From: Streptomyces sp. NL15-2K
Lineage (GTDB): Bacteria; Actinomycetota; Actinomycetes; Streptomycetales; Streptomycetaceae
DNA length: 64,000 nucleotides
Reading direction: 5' to 3'
NCBI RefSeq assembly: GCF_030551255.1
Contig: NZ_CP130630.1
Span: forward strand, 6,801,501-6,865,500
The notes under the pieces were generated by a model. The model was not told the origin of the DNA, searched no databases, and saw only the letters and a program-made list of their open reading frames with translations. A program made the position numbers and the translations under genes. Of this stretch, positions 56,992-64,000 are shown in pieces (within the stretch, counting starts at the first letter, position 1; each line of letters opens with the position of its first letter).

Positions 56992-57855
56992 GTGCACCGC
57001 CGGCACAACGGGCTCAGGACCGCAGTACTCCTCGGGGGACTGTCCGCACTCATCATCGTCATCGGCAGCTTCTTCGGCCGTATGGGGCTCGTCGTCGCGG
57101 TCCTGATCGCCCTGGGCACGAACGCGTACGCGTACTGGAACAGCGACAAGCTGGCTCTACGCGCGATGCGCGCCCGCCCGGTCAGCGAGTTCGAGGCCCC
57201 CGCCCTCTACCGCATGGTGCGCGAGCTCTCCACCCAGGCCCGCCAGCCCATGCCACGCCTGTACATCTCGCCCACCGAGGCGCCCAACGCCTTCGCGACC
57301 GGCCGCAACCCGCGCAACGCCGCCGTGTGCTGCACCGACGGCATCCTGCGCCTCCTCGACGAGCGCGAGCTGCGCGGCGTCATCGGCCACGAGCTCAGCC
57401 ACGTCTACAACCGCGACATCCTGATCTCCTCGGTCGCCGGTGCCCTCGCCTCCGTGATCATGTTCCTGGTCAACTTCGCCTGGCTGATCCCGATCGGCCG
57501 CTCGGACGACGACGACGGCCCCGGCCTCCTCGGCATACTGCTGATCATGATCCTGGGCCCGCTCGCGGCCACCCTCATTCAGCTGGCCATCAGCCGCTCC
57601 AGGGAGTACGAGGCCGACGCGTCCGGATCCCAGCTCACCGGCGACCCCCTCGCCCTCGCCAGCGCCCTGCGCAAGCTCGAACTCGGCACCAAGCAGCTTC
57701 CCTTGCCCCCGGAGCCCCGCATCGAGACCGCGAGCCACATGATGATCGCTAACCCCTTCCGGCCTGGCCAGGGACTCTCCAAGATGTTCTCGACACACCC
57801 GCCGATGGCGGAGCGCATCGCCCGGCTCGAGAAGATGGCAGGTCCCCCACAGTGA
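56992..57855 (+). CDS. htpX: HtpX-like membrane zinc metalloprotease (M48)
   Basis: A 287-residue protease that degrades damaged membrane proteins. Two N-terminal helices ([20 protein letters not shown] and on) precede the catalytic domain with the HExxH site [11 protein letters not shown] (His133, Glu134, His137); the third ligand is Glu in [16 protein letters not shown] 56992 was chosen because GGAGGG is 6 bases upstream and the length then matches the family; a GTG-independent extension to 56881 would add 37 low-complexity residues. It lies 190 bases after nuoN. Confidence 0.9.
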   Translation: MHRRHNGLRTAVLLGGLSALIIVIGSFFGRMGLVVAVLIALGTNAYAYWNSDKLALRAMRARPVSEFEAPALYRMVRELSTQARQPMPRLYISPTEAPNAFATGRNPRNAAVCCTDGILRLLDERELRGVIGHELSHVYNRDILISSVAGALASVIMFLVNFAWLIPIGRSDDDDGPGLLGILLIMILGPLAATLIQLAISRSREYEADASGSQLTGDPLALASALRKLELGTKQLPLPPEPRIETASHMMIANPFRPGQGLSKMFSTHPPMAERIARLEKMAGPPQ

Positions 57856-58244
57856 AAACCATCCTGAACGTCATATGGCTCGTCCTGAGCGGCTTCTGGC
57901 TGTTCCTCGGTTACCTGGCCGCGGGCGTCCTGCTCTGCATCACCATCATCGGTATCCCCTTCGGCATCGCGGCTTTCCGCATCGGCGTCTACGCCCTGTG
58001 GCCCTTCGGGTACACCACGGTCGAGCGCCGAGACGCCGGCGCGCCCTCCTGCATCGGCAACGTCCTGTGGCTGGTCCTCGCCGGCTGGTGGCTGGCTCTC
58101 ACCCACATCGTCACCGGCATCGCCCTCTGCATCACGATCATCGGCATCCCGTTCGGCATCGCCAACTTCAAGCTGATCCCGGTGTCGCTGCTCCCGCTGG
58201 GGCGCGACATCGTGCGCACGGACCAGCCGTTCGCGGCACGCTGA
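57852..58244 (+). CDS. YccF (DUF307) membrane protein
   Basis: A 130-residue membrane protein built from two repeats, each with a LW.VL.G.W hydrophobic segment and the motif [17 protein letters not shown] or [17 protein letters not shown]. This is the YccF family; its biochemical role is unknown. Its ATG overlaps the htpX stop by four bases, so it is made with the protease. Confidence 0.92.
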   Translation: MKTILNVIWLVLSGFWLFLGYLAAGVLLCITIIGIPFGIAAFRIGVYALWPFGYTTVERRDAGAPSCIGNVLWLVLAGWWLALTHIVTGIALCITIIGIPFGIANFKLIPVSLLPLGRDIVRTDQPFAAR

Positions 58245-58259
58245 CGGGCAGGCCAGGAG

Positions 58260-59426
58260 GTGGGGACGCCGAAGTACGCCCTGCTGTCGTACGACCAAGA
58301 GGCCGAATTCGAGGGCCAGGAGGACTACGAGGAGACGTGGGCGCTGTGCCAGGACGCCGCGGACCTGTTCGCCGACCCTCCGCCTCCCGTCCGCGGTACG
58401 TACGAACTGCTCGGCTGCGCTCCCGAGGGCGAGTTGCGCACAGCCCTCGCACGCGCGCGTGCCGACGGTTCGGCACCGCTCGGGTCCCTCACCCTGGAGA
58501 TCCTGACCAAGTCCGGTACGGCGGTGGGGGAGTGGTACCTGGAGGACGTACGCGTCCTCGATGACCGCCCCTGCGCCCGTGACCTGACGCTGAGGGACGT
58601 CACGGTCGAAGCGCGAGAGCCCGACTACAACGCGTACGACTATCCGCGGTGCCCGCCGCTGTCCCCGGGTTACCGTCTGTCGGGCGCGGAGGGCGACCCG
58701 TTCGGCACCTGTCGCGACCTGGCTCGGGTGCGAGAGGCCGGTGAGGGTGGCGACGAGCCCCTGGAGCCCCCACTGCGGCTGCTGGGCTGCTCCCCCCGAG
58801 GAGCCCTGCGCGCCGCGCTGGACGCCGGCGAGGAGGACCTCGGTCACGCAAAGGTCCTGCGCATCGACTCGTCCGGCCGGCCCGTGCAGGCCGCAGCCGA
58901 GGGCGAACTGCGCGCATGGATCCCGTCCGCCCGCGGTCCCGGCCTGGTCGACCTCACCCTCGACCTGTGGTCGGAGCGGCCCCCTCTCGCAGCCCGCGAA
59001 GTGTGGGAGCTGTGGGGGGAGGGACGGCCTGCGGACCCCAACCGGTGGGCGCGGTGCGGTCCGGAAGGTCGTGAGTTCTGGCTGCGCACGGCCTTGGCCA
59101 ACCACGTGTACGGATCACCGGACAAAGTCTCCGGCAACACGTATCACCTCGATGGCCGTCACATCACCGACAACCCCGGCTTCTTCTGCGCCCTGGGCGA
59201 GGCGGTGAACGGACCCGGCGGGTACTTCGGCTGGGGCCTCGACGCCCTGAACGACTGCCTCGGAGGCCGCTGGGGCGCCGCCCCGCCACTCACCCTCATA
59301 TGGCATGACGCCCACGTCGCCCGCACCTGCCTCGGGCTCACCCCGCACGTCGACCACCGCCCGCCGACCTTCGATGAACTGCTCACGTTCCTGACGGGGC
59401 AAGGCGTCGAGGTCCGCCTCACCTGA
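58260..59426 (+). CDS. Barstar-domain protein with a long N-terminal region
   Basis: A 388-residue protein. The last 100 residues form a barstar (barnase-inhibitor) fold: NTYHLDGRHITDNPGFFCAL, YFGWGLDALNDCLGGRWGAA and TFDELLTFLTGQGVEVRL. The first 280 residues contain two copies of a module (LLGCAPEGELRTALARA and LLGCSPRGALRAALDAG) of unknown role. No barnase-like ribonuclease gene is adjacent. GTG 58260 overlaps its own AGGAGG (58255-58260), which is odd, but I see no better start. Confidence 0.85.
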   Translation: MGTPKYALLSYDQEAEFEGQEDYEETWALCQDAADLFADPPPPVRGTYELLGCAPEGELRTALARARADGSAPLGSLTLEILTKSGTAVGEWYLEDVRVLDDRPCARDLTLRDVTVEAREPDYNAYDYPRCPPLSPGYRLSGAEGDPFGTCRDLARVREAGEGGDEPLEPPLRLLGCSPRGALRAALDAGEEDLGHAKVLRIDSSGRPVQAAAEGELRAWIPSARGPGLVDLTLDLWSERPPLAAREVWELWGEGRPADPNRWARCGPEGREFWLRTALANHVYGSPDKVSGNTYHLDGRHITDNPGFFCALGEAVNGPGGYFGWGLDALNDCLGGRWGAAPPLTLIWHDAHVARTCLGLTPHVDHRPPTFDELLTFLTGQGVEVRLT

Positions 59427-59434
59427 CCGCAGGG

Positions 59435-59461
59435 TTTTCCACAGGCCGGCGGTTGTCCACA
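59435..59461 (+). other. Two DnaA-box-like sites
   Basis: TTTTCCACA (59435-59443) and TTGTCCACA (59453-59461) lie in the same orientation, 18 bases apart, in the 153-base gap between the barstar gene and the convergent permease gene. TTGTCCACA matches the preferred Streptomyces DnaA box. Two boxes do not make an origin; titration or regulatory binding is possible. Confidence 0.5.
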
Positions 59462-59579
59462 GCCCCGCCCGATTGTCAGTGGCGCCGTGCATGATGAAGT
59501 CATGACTCACAGCGAGCGACTTCTGACAGAAGGTGATGGATGCATGCATCACGACAGGCCTCTGACCTCGCCTCGGCTA

Positions 59580-60824
59580 CTACCCCGCTGCCGCCCGCCG
59601 CCGCACGCCGTACGCGATCGCACCGACGGCGAGCACACCCGCCCCCACGACCACCGAGACCGTCGGCAGCGCGAACGCCAGCACCACGCACCCGAGCAGT
59701 CCCACCGCCGGCACCACCCGCGCCGCCGGAGCCGAACCGAGCGTCCAGGCCGACGCGTTGGCCACCGCGTAATACGCCAGCACACCGAAGGAGGAGAACC
59801 CGATCGCGCCCCGCACGTCCACCGTGGCGGCCAGCACCGCGACCACCGCGCCCACGGCCAGCTCGGCCCGGTGCGGCACCTGGAAGCGCGGATGTACGGC
59901 GGCCAGCGCGCCGGGCAGATGCCGGTCCCGGGCCATGGCCAAGGTCGTCCGCGAGACACCCAGGATCAGGGCGAGCAGCGAACCAAGCGCGGCCACCGCT
60001 GCTCCCACCCGCACGACCGGCACGAGCCCCGGCACCCCGGCCGCGCGCACCGCATCGGCCAGCGGCGCGTCCGCCTGCCCGAGACCGCTCGCCCCCAGCA
60101 CGGAAAGGGCAGCCACCGCCACACACGCGTACACCGCCAGCGTGATGCCCAGAGCCAGCGGAATCGCGCGGGGGATGGTGCGCGCCGGATCCCGTACCTC
60201 CTCGCCGAGGGTCGCGATCCGCGCGTACCCGGCGAACGCGAAGAACAGCAGTCCGGCCGCCTGAAGTACTCCGCCCGCACCGCCCGACGCCCCGATGTCC
60301 AGCCGCCCGGCATCGGATTCGCCGGACCCCAGACACACGACCACTACGGAAGCGAGGACCGCCAGGACCACCGCCACGATCGCCCGGGTCAGCCAGGCCG
60401 ACTTCTGGACGCCGCCGTAGTTCACCGCGGTCAGCGCCACCACGGCCCCGACCGCCACGGCGTGCGCCTGCCCCGGCCAGACGTACGTCCCCACAGTGAG
60501 CGCCATCGCAGCACAGGAGGCCGTCTTCCCGACCACGAACGACCAGCCCGCCAGATAACCCCAGAACGCACCGAGCCGCTCGCGCCCGTAGACATATGTG
60601 CCACCGGACGCCGGATACAGCGCCGCCAGCCGAGCCGACGACGTGGCATTGCAGTAAGCGACGACGGCGGCGACCGCAAGCCCGAGCAGCAGCCCCGACC
60701 CGGCCGCATGCGCCGCCGGTCCCAGGGCGGCGAAGATGCCGGCACCGATCATCGAGCCCAGCCCGATGACCACCGCGTCCCCGACTCCCAGGGTGCGCCG
60801 CAGCTCGGCGCCAGAACGTGTCAT
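59580..60824 (-). CDS. APC-family amino acid permease
   Basis: A 414-residue membrane protein with about 12 helices. The APC signature at helix 1 is GLGSMIGAGIFAALGPAAHA, and helix 6 has GLLFFAFAGYARIATLGEEV followed by RDPARTIPRAI, typical of the group. It probably moves a neutral or basic amino acid; the substrate is not evident. ATG 60824 is preferred to upstream starts because similarity to the family begins there (RTLGVGDAVVIGLGS). Confidence 0.9.
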   Translation of the reverse strand: MTRSGAELRRTLGVGDAVVIGLGSMIGAGIFAALGPAAHAAGSGLLLGLAVAAVVAYCNATSSARLAALYPASGGTYVYGRERLGAFWGYLAGWSFVVGKTASCAAMALTVGTYVWPGQAHAVAVGAVVALTAVNYGGVQKSAWLTRAIVAVVLAVLASVVVVCLGSGESDAGRLDIGASGGAGGVLQAAGLLFFAFAGYARIATLGEEVRDPARTIPRAIPLALGITLAVYACVAVAALSVLGASGLGQADAPLADAVRAAGVPGLVPVVRVGAAVAALGSLLALILGVSRTTLAMARDRHLPGALAAVHPRFQVPHRAELAVGAVVAVLAATVDVRGAIGFSSFGVLAYYAVANASAWTLGSAPAARVVPAVGLLGCVVLAFALPTVSVVVGAGVLAVGAIAYGVRRRAAAG

Positions 60825-61044
60825 GAGCCGCACCCTACTGATCGCTGCAACCGCCGAGTGCAGCGGTGACGTCCTCTTCATCAACACGGCACGAACACTG
60901 CGCCGGCAAGCAGTACGCGGACGTGGCTCATGCGGCCCACGGACGCGGCACGCGCACCACGTACGACCGCGAGCATCGCCCGTCGCGACGAAGATCACAG
61001 CGCCGGGACAGTGCGGGCACAGCACGGAAGGGCAGGTTCACGGC

Positions 61045-61311
61045 ATGGGCATCATCGGTTGGATCATCCTGGGGCTGTTGGCCGGAGCCATCGCCAAGTT
61101 CCTGCTGCCGGGCCGCGACCCGGGCGGCTTCATCGGCACGACCCTCATCGGCGTCGCGGGCGCGTTCCTCGGCGGCTGGATATCGGCCCGCTGGCTGGAC
61201 CACCCGATCACCAAGGACTTCTACGACGGCGCCACCTGGGCTGCGGCGATCGGCGGCTCGCTCGTCCTCCTGATCGTCTACCGCCTCCTGTTCGGCAACT
61301 CGCGCAACTGA
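61045..61311 (+). CDS. GlsB/YeaQ/YmgE-family stress membrane protein
   Basis: An 88-residue protein with three membrane helices: GIIGWIILGLLAGAIAKFLL, GTTLIGVAGAFLGGWI and AAAIGGSLVLLIVYRLLF. The GLLAGAIAK-P-G-DPGG pattern is the transglycosylase-associated/GlsB family mark. In other bacteria members are induced by envelope or acid stress; the mechanism is unknown. A hairpin follows the stop. Confidence 0.9.
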   Translation: MGIIGWIILGLLAGAIAKFLLPGRDPGGFIGTTLIGVAGAFLGGWISARWLDHPITKDFYDGATWAAAIGGSLVLLIVYRLLFGNSRN

Positions 61312-61342
61312 GCACATCCCCGGCACGCGGCCGACAGACGAG

Positions 61343-61378
61343 AAGGGTGGGCACCGCCGGGCGCCCACCCTTCCTCTT
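61343..61378. terminator. Bidirectional hairpin between the GlsB-type gene and yajQ
   Basis: AAGGGTGGGC (61343-61352) pairs with GCCCACCCTT (61363-61372), followed by CCTCTT. It lies between convergent genes and could end both transcripts. Confidence 0.7.
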
Positions 61379-61416
61379 ACATACGAAGTGCCGTGATGTG
61401 CCGCTGTGCGCTCGGA

Positions 61417-61470
61417 CTACCGGTAGCCCACGAACTACCGATAGCTCACGAACTACCGATAGTTCACGAA
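61417..61470 (-). repeat. Three 18-bp tandem copies of the yajQ 3' end with its stop codon
   Basis: In coding orientation the units are TTCGTGAACTATCGGTAG (61470-61453), TTCGTGAGCTATCGGTAG (61452-61435) and TTCGTGGGCTACCGGTAG (61434-61417). Each would encode FV(N/S/G)YR and stop, so three in-frame stops follow one another. Confidence 0.92.
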
Positions 61471-61941
61471 CTGAATCGCGAAGTCGAAGTCCTTGCCCTT
61501 CAGCAGGGAGATGACGGCCTGTAGGTCATCGCGGCTCTTCGAGCTGACCCGCAGCTCCTCACCCTGCACCTGGGCCTTCACGCCCTTCGGACCCTCGTCG
61601 CGGATGATCTTCGCTACCTTCTTCGCGTTGTCCTGGGAGATACCCTCCTGGATCGAGGCGAAGATCTTGTAGTCCTTGCCGGAGAGCTGAGGCTCGCCCG
61701 CGTCCAGCGCCTTCAGCGAGATCCCGCGCTTGATCAGCTTGGACTGGAAGACGTCGAGGACAGCCTTCACCCGGTCCTCGGAGTTCGCCTCCATCAGGAT
61801 CTGGTCACCGGACCACGAGATCGAGGCACCCACGCCCTTGAAGTCGTAGCGCTGCGAGACCTCCTTGGCGGCCTGGTTGAGGGCGTTGTCGACCTCCTGC
61901 CGCTCGACCTTCGAGACGATGTCGAAACTGGAGTCGGCCAT
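61453..61941 (-). CDS. yajQ: YajQ-family nucleotide-binding protein
   Basis: A 162-residue protein with two ferredoxin-like halves. Marks are [35 protein letters not shown] and [20 protein letters not shown]. Relatives bind cyclic di-GMP or nucleic acid in other bacteria; the ligand here is unknown. Its 3' end including the stop codon is repeated in tandem. The gene is divergent from tRNA-Tyr. Confidence 0.94.
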   Translation of the reverse strand: MADSSFDIVSKVERQEVDNALNQAAKEVSQRYDFKGVGASISWSGDQILMEANSEDRVKAVLDVFQSKLIKRGISLKALDAGEPQLSGKDYKIFASIQEGISQDNAKKVAKIIRDEGPKGVKAQVQGEELRVSSKSRDDLQAVISLLKGKDFDFAIQFVNYR

Positions 61942-62174
61942 GTCCTGTGGCTCCTTGTATTGGGTGCGTGTCGGGTGCGTACGAGTGCGTATCGGCGTAC
62001 GTGGGGGTGGCCGCCGAGCCCGGCGTCGTCCCGGGCCGCATCCGGACAAGCCTAGCCATCCCCCGGCCTCCGAGCGCAGATCAATCGGGTGGCGAAGCAC
62101 CCCTCCGTATCGGGTATTGTTTACGTCGTTGCCACGGAGCACCGCCGAAAAGCGGTTCGAAGGGCAGCGACCCC

Positions 62175-62256
62175 GGCGGTGTGCCCGAGCGGCCAAAGGG
62201 AGCAGACTGTAAATCTGCCGGCTCAGCCTTCCCAGGTTCGAATCCTGGCGCCGCCA
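62175..62256 (+). tRNA. tRNA-Tyr (anticodon GTA)
   Basis: 82 bases with a long variable arm, as expected for bacterial tRNA-Tyr. The acceptor GGCGGTG pairs with CGCCGCC, the anticodon stem-loop is GCAGACTGTAAATCTGC, and the T arm is CCCAGGTTCGAATCCTGG. CCA is not encoded. Confidence 0.96.
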
Positions 62257-62280
62257 CACTCGTAAAGTTGAGACGAGATA

Positions 62281-62322
62281 CCCCCTCCGATCTGCGGAAA
62301 CGCAGGACGGAGGGGGTTTCTT
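62281..62322 (+). terminator. Terminator downstream of tRNA-Tyr
   Basis: CCCCCTCCG pairs with CGGAGGGGG around a short inner GCG-rich loop, followed by TTTCTTC. It is well placed for the tRNA transcript and perhaps also for the convergent MFS gene. Confidence 0.8.
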
Positions 62323-62340
62323 CGTGTGTGCGGCCGCGAA

Positions 62341-64000
62341 CTACTCGCCGGCATGGGCCAGTTCGATGTCGTGGTCGTCCACGCCGCCGCCGGAGACGGC
62401 CACCGTGGTCGCCCGGGGTGGGTAGCCGGTCGCGATGACCGTGTACGCGCCGCCGTCCAGGTCGGAGAAGACGTACGCGCCGTCGAGGTCCGTCGTGGTC
62501 GTGGCGACCACGTTGCCCGCGGCGTCCACCAGTGTCACCAACGCGTCGCCCAGCGGGGTGCCCGCTCCGCTGACCGTGCCCCGCACATGGACGCCGGGCC
62601 GCAACTCCACCTCGATCCGTGTGGTCCCGGTGCCGCCGATCTCGACGGGCAGGGCGAGCGGCCGGTGCTTGGGGGAGTTGACCGCGAGGGTCACCGTGCC
62701 CGGCACCAGGTCGGTGATGGAGAACTCGCCCAGAGCGTCGGTGCGTCCGGTGGCCAGCACGTCCCCGCGGACGTCGGTCACGATGACCACGGCCTCCGCG
62801 ACCGGCGCCCCGCTGTCGGCGGACAGCACCACACCGGCCAGGCCGCTGGTGCCGCTCAGCAGGACGTCGTACGACACCTGTGCGTCCCCGGCGACGACGA
62901 TCGTCGAGGCCTGTGGCTGGTAGCCGTCGGCGGAGGCGATCAGGACGTACGAACCGGCAGCGGGCGCGTCCACGCCGTACCTGCCGTCGCCCCGCGAGAC
63001 CGACCTGCCCAGTTGTTTCCCGCCGAGGGAGATCAACGTCACCGCGGCGCCGGCCACAGGGGCGCGCTCCGCGCCGAGGACGTGCCCGCCGACCGGGATC
63101 CCGCCGGTGACGGAGCCGCCTTCGACGCCTTCGACGCTCTCAACGCCTTCGACGCTCTCAACGCCCTCGTCGTCCTCGACCCGCAGGGGCACCGGCGAGG
63201 TCAGAGCGGGTGCGTGCCCGCGCATCGGCTCCGGCTCCACAGCAACCGCGTCCGGCTGCGCGGTCGCGACCGTCGGACCCTCCGCACTCACACCGACCGC
63301 GCCCACGCCGCCCGCCGCACCCACGTCGCCCGCACCCACACCACCCGCACCCACGGGCACCCGCTCCCCGGCCAGGTCCCCCGCCGCAGGCCCTCCGCTG
63401 AGCACGCTCACGCCCTGCGACGCCCCGTCCGCTGCCGCGGGCTGCCGTCGCGGAATGAACCCCGCGAGGACGAAGGCCAGCAGTGCCGCCCCGCCGCCGA
63501 TCGCGAGTACGGTCTTGAAGCCGTTCTCCGAGGGCAGGGCGACCGGGCCGAGGCTGGTGGTCATCTGCGCCAGGATGACGCCCGCGACGGCGCTGGCGAC
63601 CGACGTACCGATGGACCGCATCAGGGTGTTGAGGCTGTTCGCGGCGCCCGTCTGGGACGGCGGCACGGCGCCCATGATCAGGGCGGGCATCGCGCCGTAC
63701 GTGAAGCCGATACCGGAACCGATGACGCAGGAGACCAGCACGAACTGCCAGACCTCGTCCATCAGCAGGATCTGCAGGCCGTAGCCGGCGGCCACGATCA
63801 GGGCGCCGACCATCAGGCTCACCTTCGGGCCCTGGGCCTTCGACAGGGCCGCGGAGACGGGGGCGATGACCATCATCACCAGGCCGGACGGGGCCATGAC
63901 CAGCCCGGCGGTGAGCAGCGACCTGCCCAGGCCGTAGCCGGTCGCCTCAGGCAACTGCAGGAGCTGCGGAAGGACCAGGGACATGGCGAACATGCCGAAG
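62341..64000 (-). CDS. MFS transporter fused to carboxypeptidase-regulatory-like domains (5' end outside the window)
   Basis: At least 553 residues; the start is beyond the right edge. The first 180 residues seen are membrane helices of an MFS exporter (GRSLLTAGLVMAPSGLVMMV, TGAANSLNTLMRSIGTSVAS). A Gly/Val/Ala and VEGVES-rich linker then leads to three beta-sandwich domains of the carboxypeptidase-regulatory or CNA-B type (GRYGVDAPAAGSYVLIASAD, GEFSITDLVPGTVTLAVNSP, GAYVFSDLDGGAYTVIATGY). Which side of the membrane the domains occupy depends on the unseen helices. Transport substrate unknown. Confidence 0.88.
   Translation of the reverse strand, partial: FGMFAMSLVLPQLLQLPEATGYGLGRSLLTAGLVMAPSGLVMMVIAPVSAALSKAQGPKVSLMVGALIVAAGYGLQILLMDEVWQFVLVSCVIGSGIGFTYGAMPALIMGAVPPSQTGAANSLNTLMRSIGTSVASAVAGVILAQMTTSLGPVALPSENGFKTVLAIGGGAALLAFVLAGFIPRRQPAAADGASQGVSVLSGGPAAGDLAGERVPVGAGGVGAGDVGAAGGVGAVGVSAEGPTVATAQPDAVAVEPEPMRGHAPALTSPVPLRVEDDEGVESVEGVESVEGVEGGSVTGGIPVGGHVLGAERAPVAGAAVTLISLGGKQLGRSVSRGDGRYGVDAPAAGSYVLIASADGYQPQASTIVVAGDAQVSYDVLLSGTSGLAGVVLSADSGAPVAEAVVIVTDVRGDVLATGRTDALGEFSITDLVPGTVTLAVNSPKHRPLALPVEIGGTGTTRIEVELRPGVHVRGTVSGAGTPLGDALVTLVDAAGNVVATTTTDLDGAYVFSDLDGGAYTVIATGYPPRATTVAVSGGGVDDHDIELAHAGE

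Noticed and set aside
59487..60869. Plus-strand frame of 460 codons opposite the amino-acid permease
   Set aside because: His/Arg/Pro-rich shadow frame without a motif; the permease on the other strand is certain.

Overview
The window is high-GC actinobacterial DNA, almost certainly a Streptomyces chromosome. The signs are strong third-position G/C bias, GTG starts, AGGAGG-type ribosome binding sites, stop/start overlaps of the ATGA/GTGA type, and a gene set typical of the genus: a second, partial complex I operon, a KorAB oxidoreductase, paired sensor kinases, a LysM protein behind a ydaO-type riboswitch, and YajQ next to tRNA-Tyr. I have no database access. Names rest on motifs visible in the translations and on remembered family features.

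Layout. (1) 1-5.3 kb: the tail of a flavoprotein gene, then a compact Tn7-like transposon (tnsA-tnsB-tnsC-tniQ) with recognisable end repeats and no cargo. (2) 5.3-6.8 kb: an unknown gene, an AhpD-like gene and a decayed lipoprotein gene. (3) 6.9-14.8 kb: a galactan-use locus with GH53 endo-galactanase, GH42 beta-galactosidase (frameshifted as read), a sugar ABC importer and a LacI regulator; an exact 19-bp inverted repeat flanks the divergent promoter. (4) 14.8-29.5 kb: HAD phosphatase, LysM/SLT cell-wall protein with riboswitch, remnants of two degraded genes, polyprenyl diphosphate synthase, secreted CHRD protein, LolA-like protein, ABC exporter, NAD(P)H reductase, amidase, a P-loop/TPR pair, M28 aminopeptidase and a VOC protein. 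Two copies of one MITE family lie here; one sits inside the amidase and adds 72 in-frame codons. (5) 29.6-34.9 kb: a three-gene strand-minus cassette (WD40 protein, alpha/beta hydrolase, caspase-STAND NTPase) that looks like a split immune or cell-death system. (6) 34.9-39.3 kb: two HxlR regulators, each divergent from its likely target (MFS pump; quinone oxidoreductase), and a RarD permease whose 3' end overlaps the MFS gene antiparallel. (7) 39.3-46.2 kb: korAB, a NarL-type response regulator and two paralogous membrane kinases. (8) 46.4-56.8 kb: nuoA-B-C-H-I-J-K-L-M-N, lacking nuoD, E, F and G, with long repetitive tails on NuoC and NuoJ. (9) 57-64 kb: HtpX-like protease, YccF protein, orphan barstar-domain protein, amino-acid permease, GlsB-type membrane protein, YajQ, tRNA-Tyr, and an MFS transporter fused to carboxypeptidase-regulatory-like domains that runs off the window.

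The strongest functional stories are: galactan degradation, uptake and repression in one locus; KorAB beside a complex I that lacks its NADH module, suggesting ferredoxin-linked electron entry; and the split caspase/WD40/hydrolase cassette, which is the best candidate here for an undescribed system.
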